A stretch of DNA of 64,000 bases from Citrobacter koseri ATCC BAA-895 (GCF_000018045.1 NC_009792.1:744001-808000), one strand, 5' to 3'. Shown: positions 46,152 through 54,255, counted from the first letter of the stretch. Notes: a model not told the origin generated them from the sequence alone. Numbers and translations are program-made.

Positions 46152-46742
46152 ATGCACAATCACCTGGCGGATCGTCAGCAAATTACCGATCTTCTCACTG
46201 GCTGGATGCATCGCGATCTGGGCGAGTGGGAGCAACTTCGCGGGCTGTTTCACCCGGATGGCACCATTGAGATAACCTGGTTTGAAGGGCTGGCGAGCGA
46301 TTTTGTTGACGGCTCAATGCGTATGGGCGCCTCTGATATCCGCACCAAGCATTTGATTGGCACGCCGGTAGTGACCTTCAATAGCAGCGTCAACCGCGCC
46401 ATTGTAGAAACCAATGCCATGATCATCGGCGAGAATGTGAAGCTGAATCTGGGGATGGTGACCCATAATCGCTTTTACGATATGGCGGAAAAACGCGATG
46501 GCGTGTGGAAACTCTTCAGACGCCAGAGCATTTATGACATGGGGAGTTTTACCTTCCCGCTGGGCGTGGTCGATATTGATCAAAGCGCGGTAGCAAAATA
46601 CCCGCGAGAATACGCCGCGCTGGCATACCTGCTGGAAAAAAGCGGATTTCCGGTCACGCGTGTATTCGCAACGCGCGGCAGTGCGCTCGAACAGCAGATG
46701 AAAACCGAAGGGCAGCGCTGGCTGTCTGAGCCCGTTGTTTAA
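46152..46742 (+). CDS. NTF2/SnoaL-like family protein
   Basis: A 196-residue protein with the SnoaL-like/NTF2-like pattern in its first about 130 residues: helical start DRQQITDLLTGWMHRDLGEW, then LRGLFHPDGTIEITWFEG and the strand pair VWKLFRRQSIYDMGSF. Members include isomerases, dehydratases and hydroxylating-dioxygenase beta subunits, so the reaction cannot be named. No signal peptide. GGAGTAAAAA precedes the ATG. Followed 48 bases later by a TRAP-type binding protein, likely in one transcript. Confidence 0.75.
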   Translation: MHNHLADRQQITDLLTGWMHRDLGEWEQLRGLFHPDGTIEITWFEGLASDFVDGSMRMGASDIRTKHLIGTPVVTFNSSVNRAIVETNAMIIGENVKLNLGMVTHNRFYDMAEKRDGVWKLFRRQSIYDMGSFTFPLGVVDIDQSAVAKYPREYAALAYLLEKSGFPVTRVFATRGSALEQQMKTEGQRWLSEPVV

Positions 46743-46790
46743 GCTTCATCAGCGACTGCGATCATCATGATTCTCAAAAGGATAAGAGAA

Positions 46791-47846
46791 ATGCTCACCA
46801 CTATACCAGGACGAAAATGCATCGCCGTTCTGTTTGCGATGCTAATGTTTCCCGGTGCGGCTTTGGCTGCGCAAACCCTAATCTACAGCGACCATGAACC
46901 GCTGGGTGGAATGCGCACTCGTTTTATCAATGACGTATTTTTCCCCGCAATCGAAAAAGAGTCGCGTGGTCGCCTGAAGGTAGAGGCGCACTGGGGAGGC
47001 GAGCTAAGTGATGGTTATACGGCTCTGGCGATGGCGGGAAAGGGGGACAAAGCGGATATGGCTGTTGTTGTACCTGAATATGCGGCTAAGGCATTACCAT
47101 TGCAGCAAATCTTTAAAAGCTTCCCCGTCGGCCCTGCCGGGGAAAAGCAGGTTGCTTTCTTTCGTCGCGTTTATGCGGATATCCCGGATTTTTCGGCAGA
47201 ACTCAAGAAAGAAAATGTGGTGAATGTTTTCATTGCGACCGGCTATCCGCTGGCTTTTTTTAGCACTACCGCGCTGAATAATCCTGAAGGACTTAAGGGG
47301 GGAACGTGGCGCTCCGCCAGTTTCTGGCACCAGGGGTTTCTGAAAAATGTCGGCGCTAAAGCCGTGACCATGCCCTGGGGAGATGAAACCTACAAGGCCT
47401 TACAAAGCGGAAGTCTCGACGGATTAATGTTGAATGTGGATAGCGGCTATGCGTTAAATGCTCAGCGATTCGCGCCTGATGTGCTGGTTTCGCGGGATCT
47501 CTGGCTTGGGCATGTTTACCTGCTGGTGATGAATAAAAACACCTGGGATAACCTTTCCCGCGACGATCGGGCGGCGATTCAGCGGGCCGCTGACGTCGCT
47601 TATCAATCCCTGGGTTCCGTAATGGATAAAAGCTTCACCACACAAGTCGCCGATCTGGAAAAAAGCGGTGCGACGGTCAGAATCCTGCACTCTGAAGACG
47701 TTGCGCAATGGAAAGCCGCCACCCGATACCAGGAGATTCAGTCTGAGTGGGTGAAGGAGCTGGAAAAGAACGGGCTTACCGAGGCGGGAAGGGTGATGAA
47801 CCAGGTCAGTAGCATTCTGGACGAGATGGTGTCTCCGACCCCTTAA
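46791..47846 (+). CDS. TRAP-type (DctP family) periplasmic substrate-binding protein
   Basis: A 351-residue protein with a signal peptide (IAVLFAMLMFPGAALAAQ) and DctP-like features: YSDHEPLGGMRTRFINDVFF near the N-terminus, RLKVEAHWGGEL, and WRSASFWHQGFLKNVGAK in the ligand-binding part. The ATG at 46791 follows AAAAGGAT; an in-frame ATG at 46767 is less likely. No DctQ/DctM membrane genes are nearby, so it is an orphan binding protein. Its last 45 bases begin the 364-bp repeat that recurs at 49401. Confidence 0.8.
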   Translation: MLTTIPGRKCIAVLFAMLMFPGAALAAQTLIYSDHEPLGGMRTRFINDVFFPAIEKESRGRLKVEAHWGGELSDGYTALAMAGKGDKADMAVVVPEYAAKALPLQQIFKSFPVGPAGEKQVAFFRRVYADIPDFSAELKKENVVNVFIATGYPLAFFSTTALNNPEGLKGGTWRSASFWHQGFLKNVGAKAVTMPWGDETYKALQSGSLDGLMLNVDSGYALNAQRFAPDVLVSRDLWLGHVYLLVMNKNTWDNLSRDDRAAIQRAADVAYQSLGSVMDKSFTTQVADLEKSGATVRILHSEDVAQWKAATRYQEIQSEWVKELEKNGLTEAGRVMNQVSSILDEMVSPTP

Positions 47847-47901
47847 GCGAGAAGACAAAACGTAACGCTCGGGAACGTATTACTACAGTTGCCTGATAAA
47901 A

Positions 47902-47926
47902 GGGCCGAATAACCATTTTCGGCCCT
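47902..47926. terminator. Terminator hairpin after the TRAP-type gene
   Basis: GGGCCGAA and TTCGGCCC form an 8-bp stem around a 9-base loop, located between convergent 3' ends; the second repeat copy carries the same hairpin at 49501-49525. Confidence 0.6.
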
Positions 47927-47934
47927 GGCGTGCA

Positions 47935-48165
47935 TCATTTTTTATAATTCTTTGGTGCTGATAGCAGCATTTTTCGCATACGTTCCATGACGGTGTTTAA
48001 GTCCACCGCGCGTTTAATCATACTGCGTATTCTGTCTGAATCATTGATGCCCTTTTTGACATACCGGGCAATATATTGCAGAACGTACTTATCCTCATCA
48101 CCGTGGATGCGTAATGACAGGTTCTCTACGGTCTGCAATATCTGACCCGCCAGCGACTGACGCTG
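47935..48165 (-). pseudogene. Remnant of a GCS2-family ligase gene, C-terminal end only
   Basis: The minus strand encodes the last 67-77 residues of the carboxylate-amine ligase found complete at 49534-50658 (ending MLLSAPKNYKK), with a few substitutions. Homology stops at 48165 where the repeat ends. There is no upstream body, so this is a duplicated fragment and not a gene. Confidence 0.88.
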
Positions 48166-48324
48166 GCGGGAGTAGGCTCTTATATCCTTAAATGATTGCT
48201 GAATTATAAAACATTCCGTAGCGCTGACGTTGTTGAATCCACCGGAGGACGAAAGAAAAGCATAATGACTGTTAAGGTCGGCCGCGCATTGGGATTAATT
48301 TAGCGGCCGTTATAATCTCCCTAT

Positions 48325-48828
48325 TTAATTGGTAGTTGCAGCATGTTGCTTCGCTTTCTCAATGGCGTGTGCGTCAAATATGTAATGCTCATAACCGGCG
48401 GTAACATTCTTCACTCTGTATATTTTCCACTTGCCGCCCTCTCTTTTTAGGTAGACTCCAATTTGATACGTCTGATTGTTTTGTCGACCCAACCAAACAT
48501 CGACGTATTCACCACCAAAACAGTTTTTAGCTTTTCCAACTTTCAATAAGGGGATCCAATCTGCTGAATAATCTTGCGCATATGTATAGTAATCGGTGTC
48601 GATAATCTCCTGCTCATAAATATGAGAGATAGTATTTAGTTGGGCTAGCGTATCCTTCGAAATATATTCATCCATCTTTTCAGGCGCAGGCTTTATTTTC
48701 CCTTCACTATTTGCAAACACGTTTAGATAGTAAGTGTAGAAATCTGAAACACGCCGTTCTGCGTTATCGCGTCCTGAGCTGCACGCGGTAATTGCAAATA
48801 TCATGAGAACAACATAAAGGGCTTTCAT
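48325..48828 (-). CDS. DUF3828-like lipoprotein, putative immunity protein
   Basis: A 167-residue lipoprotein: MKALYVVLMIFAITACSSGR has a lipobox with Cys16, followed by Ser, which predicts the outer membrane or periplasmic face. The body (VSDFYTYYLNVFANSEGKI, and GGKWKIYRVKNV near the end) resembles DUF3828 proteins. The ATG at 48828 shares its A with the TGA of the upstream amidase gene and has AGGAAGGA in front, so translation is coupled. Such a periplasmic partner of a small amidase is typical of an immunity protein; this is inference. A longer frame from 48888 overlaps the amidase and is rejected. Confidence 0.75.
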   Translation of the reverse strand: MKALYVVLMIFAITACSSGRDNAERRVSDFYTYYLNVFANSEGKIKPAPEKMDEYISKDTLAQLNTISHIYEQEIIDTDYYTYAQDYSADWIPLLKVGKAKNCFGGEYVDVWLGRQNNQTYQIGVYLKREGGKWKIYRVKNVTAGYEHYIFDAHAIEKAKQHAATTN

Positions 48829-49205
48829 CAATCCTTCCTGTACATTTGATGCGCTGGCTTTGACGAACGGTATCCAGGACCGCCCCAAAAATCCCGCTGT
48901 TTAAAGTCTGAATACCAATCCTGGCCGTCGTAAATAGCCATGTGACCGGCGGCGTGTCCTCCCGCGTAAGGCTGAATCACTACCACGTCACCAGCTCTGG
49001 GGGATTGCGTTGAAGATATTTTTCTAAACCCCGCAGACTCCAGCATTGGGCCGTAATCTTTGGCGTTTTGCGTGTTTGTTACGGTCACGCCCCCTGCCTT
49101 TATGGCCTTGCGCACATACGATGCACAGTTATTCGTTGGCCCCGGTTCGGCGTGATGTTTTGCCCAGTTTCCGGCGCTTCTTGTGTCCCATCCCATGATT
49201 ATCAT
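48828..49205 (-). CDS. CHAP/NlpC-P60-like peptidoglycan amidase, putative toxin
   Basis: A 125-residue protein without signal peptide. NNCASYVRKAI (Cys27) and GHMAIYDG (His88) have the order and context of the catalytic Cys-His of papain-like CHAP amidases; RAGDVVVIQPY is the strand before the histidine. Small, unsecreted CHAP amidases paired with a periplasmic lipoprotein are a known style of type VI secretion effector/immunity pair. No secretion genes are in the window, so the delivery route is unknown. An alternative start is ATG at 49196. Confidence 0.75.
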   Translation of the reverse strand: MIIMGWDTRSAGNWAKHHAEPGPTNNCASYVRKAIKAGGVTVTNTQNAKDYGPMLESAGFRKISSTQSPRAGDVVVIQPYAGGHAAGHMAIYDGQDWYSDFKQRDFWGGPGYRSSKPAHQMYRKD

Positions 49206-49400
49206 CCATTTCAGTTAGAGAAATTGCTAATAGATACCCAATTAGTTAGGAGGGTTAATCATTTAGTGCCACAGAAAGCGTAACGTGATAAGCGAGGCAA
49301 GTGCGCTTGACGCTGAGAGCAGGCGGAATCAATAGCGAAGGGATTGCCTAAACGAATTCCGAAAATAAAAGAATGCGGGTATCGGAATATGAGCGGGAAA

Positions 49401-49764
49401 CAGGTCAGTAGCATTCTGGACGAGATGATGTCTCCGGCCTCTTAAGCGAGAAGGCAAAACGTAACGCTCGGGAACGTATTGCGACAATTGCCTGATAAAA
49501 GGGCCGAATAACTATTTTCGGCCCTGGCGTGCATCATTTTTTATAATTCTTTGGCGCTGATAACAGCATTTTTCGCATACGTTCCATGACGGTATTTAAG
49601 TCCACCGCGCGTTTAATCATACTACGTATTCTGTCTGAATCATTGATGCCCTTTTTGACATACCGGGCAATATATTGCAGAACGTACTTATCCTCATCAC
49701 TGTGGGTGCGTAATGACAGGTTCTCTACGGTCTGCAATATCTGACCCGCCAGCGACTGACGCTG
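49401..49764 (+). repeat. 364-bp direct repeat, copy 2
   Basis: Second copy of the repeat at 47802. It includes a duplicated tail of the TRAP-binding-protein gene (49401-49445, encoding QVSSILDEMMSPAS and a stop, with no upstream body), the terminator hairpin, and the intact 3' end of the GCS2-family ligase gene. Confidence 0.95.
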
Positions 49765-50658
49765 TCTGGTTAACGTGTTGACGTAGCTGGCCTGTAAGCC
49801 ATCGCGCCGGGCGTTAAAGATATTGTATTTTTCAATAGCATGATGTTTTTTGACGATATTTGTCCGGTTGGCTAACAGATACTGAGCCAGTATTTTGCTA
49901 TAGCCTGTGAGCATTGCGGCATGAAATATTGTCAGCGGCATATCGCATATTCTGATTTCAATTGTGCCCAGAGCAGGCTGTGGCCTGACGTACCAGTAAA
50001 TATCTTTGATACTTTTAATGATCCCGACATCGACCATCTCGTTATAAAATACGACGAACTCGTCCCAGTTATAGATGTTTTCAATCAGTTCACTGTTCAG
50101 AAAGGCGTTCTGCCCGGTAAAGCGGGAACTTGAAAAAGAGGTATCCACGCCATCCAGCCACGGCGAAGAGGCGCTGAGTGCAACTAAATGGGGCAGGTAG
50201 GGAATAAGCGCATGACACAGATAAATGGCGTCATCGCCATCCTGAACGCCAATATGAATATGCTGCCCAAATACGCAGGCCATTTTGGTGATGTAGCCAT
50301 AGCGTACGGCCAGATTTTGATGACGTTGTAAATCGCTAATCACCTGTTCTCGCCAGTCGCCATCTAAATGGCGGCCGCCGCCGGTAACATCGCAGCCGTG
50401 TTTTCTGGCGACTTCCCTGACGTTACAGGCTAATAAAGATAATTCTTCATGCAGTTTAAACACCGAAGAGTGTACTGAGCTGTTCAGCTCAATCATTGAC
50501 TTGGTTAGCTCATGCTTTATTTGCTGAGTGTGCGCCATATCGGCCAGCACGATATCCGCTTTATCTACCAGCCTGGTATCGTTTCTGTCGATTAACTGGA
50601 GTTCCAGCTCGGTGCCCGTCGTAAACCGCAGTGAGCGGGTAAAAGGTAGAGATACCAT
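49534..50658 (-). CDS. Carboxylate-amine ligase, GCS2 (YbdK) family
   Basis: A 374-residue protein of the glutamate-cysteine ligase 2 family. FTTGTELELQLID is the ATP/Mg motif at the N-terminus, then GCDVTGGGRHLDGDW, FGQHIHIGVQDGDDAIYL and GTIEIRICDMPLTIF. Such proteins have weak gamma-glutamyl ligase activity; the real substrate is not known. The start at 50658 is chosen because GAGGACATT precedes it and the length fits YbdK (372); an in-frame ATG at 50769 would add 37 residues. Its 3' end is duplicated at 47935-48165. Confidence 0.85.
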   Translation of the reverse strand: MVSLPFTRSLRFTTGTELELQLIDRNDTRLVDKADIVLADMAHTQQIKHELTKSMIELNSSVHSSVFKLHEELSLLACNVREVARKHGCDVTGGGRHLDGDWREQVISDLQRHQNLAVRYGYITKMACVFGQHIHIGVQDGDDAIYLCHALIPYLPHLVALSASSPWLDGVDTSFSSSRFTGQNAFLNSELIENIYNWDEFVVFYNEMVDVGIIKSIKDIYWYVRPQPALGTIEIRICDMPLTIFHAAMLTGYSKILAQYLLANRTNIVKKHHAIEKYNIFNARRDGLQASYVNTLTRQRQSLAGQILQTVENLSLRTHSDEDKYVLQYIARYVKKGINDSDRIRSMIKRAVDLNTVMERMRKMLLSAPKNYKK

Positions 50659-50901
50659 AATGTCCTCTGCACTGAGTTGTTGTGGTTGGCCTGAAATTCT
50701 ATTGTTAAAAGTGTAGGTCAGACGGTCATGCCTGCCAGAGGTGAATCGCAGAACCCTGATTACGGTCATAAAACCATTTTATTGGTATGGTTAATTTTTT
50801 GCGATATGACGAGAGAGAGTATGCTGTAGCGCGAGGACTGCTCAGGTATTGCCGCAGCAGTGTGGCCTGTTTTTGTGGAACACTTTAACAGGAGTCATCT
50901 T

Positions 50902-51465
50902 ATGAGCTTAGCTATTACTAAAGTCGATTATCCGGTCAGTCAGGTTCGCCGATATTTAGAACCGGGCCCGGTTGTGTTGGTGTCATCCAAATGGAACGGA
51001 AAGACCAATATCATGACGCTGGGCTGGCATACCGTTCTGGAATTTTCTCCCTCGCTGGTCGGGCTGATGATTTCGGGCGGCAACCACAGTTTTGAGATGA
51101 TCCGTCATAGCCGGGAATGCGTGATCAACGTTCCGCTGACGGATTTGGCCGAGACGGTCGTGCGAATCGGCAACACGTCCGGCGCTGACATCGATAAGTT
51201 TGCCGAATTTAATCTTACGGCACAGGAAGCCGATGAGGTTGATGCCCCGCTGATCCAGCAATGTTATGCGAATTTTGAGTGCTGTTTGTATGATGATGTG
51301 CTGGTGGAACGCTACAATTTTTTCATTTTCGAGGTCGTGAAGGCGCATGTGGCCACATCACCGGAACACCCTGAGACGATTCACTATACAGGGAAGGGGG
51401 AGTTTATGGTGTCGGGCAAGACAATGAATCTGAGCGCGCTGTTCAGGCCGGAAATGCTTATCTGA
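50902..51465 (+). CDS. Flavin reductase-like (FMN-binding split barrel) protein
   Basis: A 187-residue protein of the flavin reductase-like domain family: PGPVVLVSSKWNGKTNIMTLGWHTVLEFSP (abbreviated: PGPVVLVSS ... NIMTLGWHT) and SFEMIRHSRECVINVPL form the FMN-site region. Family members reduce flavin or act as flavoprotein oxidoreductases. AGGAGTCATCTT precedes the ATG at 50902; the frame extends back to 50860 without a good start. It is divergent from the GCS2 gene and convergent with the metallophore-type operon. Confidence 0.8.
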   Translation: MSLAITKVDYPVSQVRRYLEPGPVVLVSSKWNGKTNIMTLGWHTVLEFSPSLVGLMISGGNHSFEMIRHSRECVINVPLTDLAETVVRIGNTSGADIDKFAEFNLTAQEADEVDAPLIQQCYANFECCLYDDVLVERYNFFIFEVVKAHVATSPEHPETIHYTGKGEFMVSGKTMNLSALFRPEMLI

Positions 51466-51496
51466 GCGTTTGCGGTGGCGCTCGTCACGGATAAAT

Positions 51497-51530
51497 GGCA
51501 GAAAGCCCGCTAAAAAGCGGGCTTTCTGCC
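51497..51530. terminator. Bidirectional terminator
   Basis: Perfect 14-bp arms GGCAGAAAGCCCGC and GCGGGCTTTCTGCC enclose TAAAAA. It stands between the convergent flavin reductase-like gene and the permease gene and should end both transcripts. Confidence 0.8.
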
Positions 51531-51552
51531 AGGGATCGCCTTCGTCAGTATT

Positions 51553-52560
51553 TTATCGGGAAGTCCGTGAAATCAGGAACAGAAATACCGGAACCCCGAG
51601 TATCGCCGTCAGGATGCCGACGGGTAATTCACGAGGCGCAAACAGCGTTCGGGCAAGCGTATCAGCCAGAACGGTAAAAGTCGCGCCGCACAGCATGGAT
51701 GCCGGCAGCAGCGATCGATGGCGATGACCAATGAATATGCGGGCGATATGAGGCACGGTCAGCCCAATAAAACCTATTGCTCCGCAACATGCCACAATGA
51801 CCGCAGTCAATAAGGTCAACAAACAATACAGGGCGAGCCTGATTGCGCCAACGTCCACACCAAGCGACGCTGCCGTCACATTGCCAAACGTGAGCACATC
51901 CAGCTCTATTGCCCGCCACCAGCAGAGCAGAAATATCGGCAACAGCACCAGTGCGCAAAGCAGTACCTGAAGCCAGGATGCCTGTGCAAAGCTTCCCAGC
52001 AGCCAGAACATCACCCCTCGCGTGGTGTCTGCATCCGTTTTCCAGAGCGTGGTTAATGATGTGGCGGCGGAGAGAAGCTGTGTCACGGCGACGCCGGTCA
52101 GGATAAAACGGCTGGACTGGCCGGATAGCGATTTCCGCGCCATGAAAAGCACCAGTGCGAAAGCCAGCATCGCGCCGCAGAACGCCCCGGCAGGTACAGC
52201 GGCCCAGCCCGCACTGAGACCAAGCGCAATGACCAGTACCGCGCCAAACCCTGCGCCGGATGAGATCCCCAACACCCAGGGGTCGGCAAGAGGATTACGT
52301 GTCAACGACTGGAGCACCGTTCCAGCCAGCGCTAATGCGGCGCCCGCCAGCGCAGCAAGCAGGGTGCGCGGCATACGCAGAGACCATACGATCCGCTGAT
52401 GAAGCGTTCCCGCTGTATCGCTATGCCAGTAGCCTGCCAGTATGGCATTTGCCACGTCCTTCATGGAAAAGGTCACCGGGCCATACATAATGGCAATGCA
52501 AAACGCCAGCATCAGGGCCGGAAACAGCATGGAGAGGCGAAAAACAGGAGAACGCAGCAT
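51553..52560 (-). CDS. FecCD-family ABC transporter permease
   Basis: A 335-residue inner-membrane permease with about ten hydrophobic segments. Typical BtuC/FecCD/FhuB elements: WSLRMPRTLLAALAGAALAL, GTVLQSLTRNPLADPWVLG and the coupling region GFIGLTVPHIARIFIG. It would move a metal chelate or corrinoid delivered by the adjacent binding protein. Last gene of the operon; no ATPase gene follows, only the terminator, so the ATPase must come from elsewhere or the system is incomplete. Confidence 0.88.
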   Translation of the reverse strand: MLRSPVFRLSMLFPALMLAFCIAIMYGPVTFSMKDVANAILAGYWHSDTAGTLHQRIVWSLRMPRTLLAALAGAALALAGTVLQSLTRNPLADPWVLGISSGAGFGAVLVIALGLSAGWAAVPAGAFCGAMLAFALVLFMARKSLSGQSSRFILTGVAVTQLLSAATSLTTLWKTDADTTRGVMFWLLGSFAQASWLQVLLCALVLLPIFLLCWWRAIELDVLTFGNVTAASLGVDVGAIRLALYCLLTLLTAVIVACCGAIGFIGLTVPHIARIFIGHRHRSLLPASMLCGATFTVLADTLARTLFAPRELPVGILTAILGVPVFLFLISRTSR

Positions 52561-52562
52561 GA

Positions 52563-53312
52563 TTATTTCCAGCCAGCGATCACATAATCATCCAGGAATT
52601 GCCAGAGAGTACCCGTTTCGCTAAAACCCGCCTGGCGCAGAGCGGTGAGCTGGAATTCGACCGTGGTGGGCAGTGGTGTCGGGCGGTCTTTAAAGATAGC
52701 GGTGCGCGCGTCCATCAAATCAGCCAGCTCATGATGACGGGTGGCCGATGCAAACCAGCTATCCCAGTCCTGCACTCCCGCTGTCCAGGCTTTTTTCTGC
52801 GTATCTTCGTCATGAAGCTGGGCAATCCGTTTCTGGCATGGATTGCGATTATCAAATCGCTGATGATCGGCGTTCATGAATAAGCCATGTTCATCCAGCA
52901 GGTTAAAGATGTTGCGATAAAGCGCGACCTGCTGTTCAGGCAGCAGCCAGTGGATGGCCGTGCTGGAAACAACGGCCTGCGGTTTGTCGGTAATAGCGGC
53001 AAAGCAATCCGCTGTTGCAATATCGCCGCTGAAGAACTGAATACGGTCCTTGTATTCAGATAAGGCTTCTTTGGCCAGCGTAAGCAGAAGCGGGTCGAGG
53101 TCAATAGCCGTTACTCTTATCGCCGGAAAGCGATTCAGAAGACGCATGCTGAATGAGCCTGGACCACAGGCCAGATCCACCACATGGAATTCTTCGCCAT
53201 ATAGCATTGCCAGAACATCCAGCGCGGCGTTATAGCGTTCTTCACGGTGAGCGATGTAGGCGCTTTGTTGTTCGTCCCAGTTTTTCAGTAATTCGCGGGC
53301 TGGAAAGGTCAT
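52563..53312 (-). CDS. Class I SAM-dependent methyltransferase
   Basis: A 249-residue methyltransferase; motif I is VVDLACGPGSFSMRLL, followed by IRVTAIDLDPLLLTLAKEAL and the post-motif region VVSSTAIHWLLPEQQ, similar to methyltransferases acting on small molecules. Ends 2 bases before the permease start. AAGGAAC precedes the ATG at 53312, which is inside the end of the binding-protein gene (71-base overlap). A methyltransferase between import genes suggests it modifies the imported ligand or a metallophore; this is inference. Confidence 0.82.
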   Translation of the reverse strand: MTFPARELLKNWDEQQSAYIAHREERYNAALDVLAMLYGEEFHVVDLACGPGSFSMRLLNRFPAIRVTAIDLDPLLLTLAKEALSEYKDRIQFFSGDIATADCFAAITDKPQAVVSSTAIHWLLPEQQVALYRNIFNLLDEHGLFMNADHQRFDNRNPCQKRIAQLHDEDTQKKAWTAGVQDWDSWFASATRHHELADLMDARTAIFKDRPTPLPTTVEFQLTALRQAGFSETGTLWQFLDDYVIAGWK

Positions 53313-54255
53313 GTTGTTCCTTAGCGTGTATTTGTGTGACTAGTCGGTGAAGGGCCAGAACTGAACGCGCAGATGCGTCCATGTCATAGCCAGGTAAAAT
53401 GATGTAACGTTTTGCTTTAACCGCCTTCATGCCTGCGGTGAGGGGATTACGTTCAAGAAAATCGATTTTGCTCCGGGCGCTGTCGCCATCTCCCCCCCTT
53501 TGCAGATCGCCCAGGATCAGGTAGTCAGGGTCCCGTTCGGCAATGACCTCCCAGCTCATGGCGGGCCACAGTTCAGCACTGTTATCAAAGATGTTTTTAC
53601 TGCCGATGGTTTTGGTTAACAGCTCAGAAGCGCCATAACCGCCCGCCACATAAGGTGTTGCCGTACCGGAATACCACCACATGAGCGTTCTGCGTGGCAG
53701 TTTTATGCGGCTGTCAGCAGCGACCTGTTGCTTCAGTTCATTGATAAGCGCCTCTGCGCGCGGCTCCACGCCATATATGCGCGCAATATTACGCAACTCG
53801 TCGTAGATGCTGTCGAAGGTTACAGGCGCAGGAGGGCCACTTTGCAGGCCATTGCACATCCCTTCAATGAGCCAGCTTCCAATTCCCCATTCAGCCATCC
53901 TTTCACGACCGGCGGTCTCCGGGCTGTTAAACCAGTAGTAGCTGCCGGAATAGATAAAATCTGGCCGGGAACTCAGCAAGGACTCTCCCGACCAGGGCGA
54001 ACTGTCGAGACGTGCTTTTAGCGGTTTATACCAGGGGGAGGGCGCGGTATCTTCATCTGGCCGATAACCGACAGCACTGATCACGGAATCTCCCAGACGT
54101 AATGCGAGCATGTTTTCCATTGCGGTCGGCATATAGACGATTGCCCGCTGTGGTACATGCTCAAACGTCCAGGATCTTCCGCAATTCTGCAACGTAACGG
54201 GATGCGCAAAGCTGGCGAAGGTCGCCAGCAATGCGAGGGAGGCCAGGCGTTTCAT
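53242..54255 (-). CDS. Periplasmic metal-chelate binding protein (FepB/BtuF-like)
   Basis: A 337-residue binding protein of ABC importers for iron-siderophores or corrinoids. Signal peptide MKRLASLALLATFASFAHP; conserved ERDPDYLILGDLQ and WPAMSWEVIAERDP in the C-terminal lobe; RPDFIYSGSYYW in the N-terminal lobe. Start ATG shares its last base with the TonB receptor stop. The last about 23 residues are read through the start of the methyltransferase gene, an unusually long overlap. Confidence 0.85.
   Translation of the reverse strand: MKRLASLALLATFASFAHPVTLQNCGRSWTFEHVPQRAIVYMPTAMENMLALRLGDSVISAVGYRPDEDTAPSPWYKPLKARLDSSPWSGESLLSSRPDFIYSGSYYWFNSPETAGRERMAEWGIGSWLIEGMCNGLQSGPPAPVTFDSIYDELRNIARIYGVEPRAEALINELKQQVAADSRIKLPRRTLMWWYSGTATPYVAGGYGASELLTKTIGSKNIFDNSAELWPAMSWEVIAERDPDYLILGDLQRGGDGDSARSKIDFLERNPLTAGMKAVKAKRYIILPGYDMDASARSVLALHRLVTQIHAKEQHDLSSPRITEKLGRTTKRLHRSP

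Larger units (their letters stand above)
47802..48165 (+). repeat. 364-bp direct repeat, copy 1
   Basis: Bases 47802-48165 align without gaps to 49401-49764; I count 14 differences (about 96% identity). The copy contains the end of the TRAP-binding-protein gene, a GGGCCGAA/TTCGGCCC hairpin and a fragment of the C-terminal end of the GCS2-family gene. The 1,235 bases between the copies hold the amidase/lipoprotein pair. Confidence 0.95.

Noticed and set aside
48829..48888. Longer start of the lipoprotein gene at 48888
   Set aside because: It would put 20 residues before an obvious lipoprotein signal peptide and overlap the amidase gene by 60 bases; the ATG at 48828 has a good ribosome binding site.
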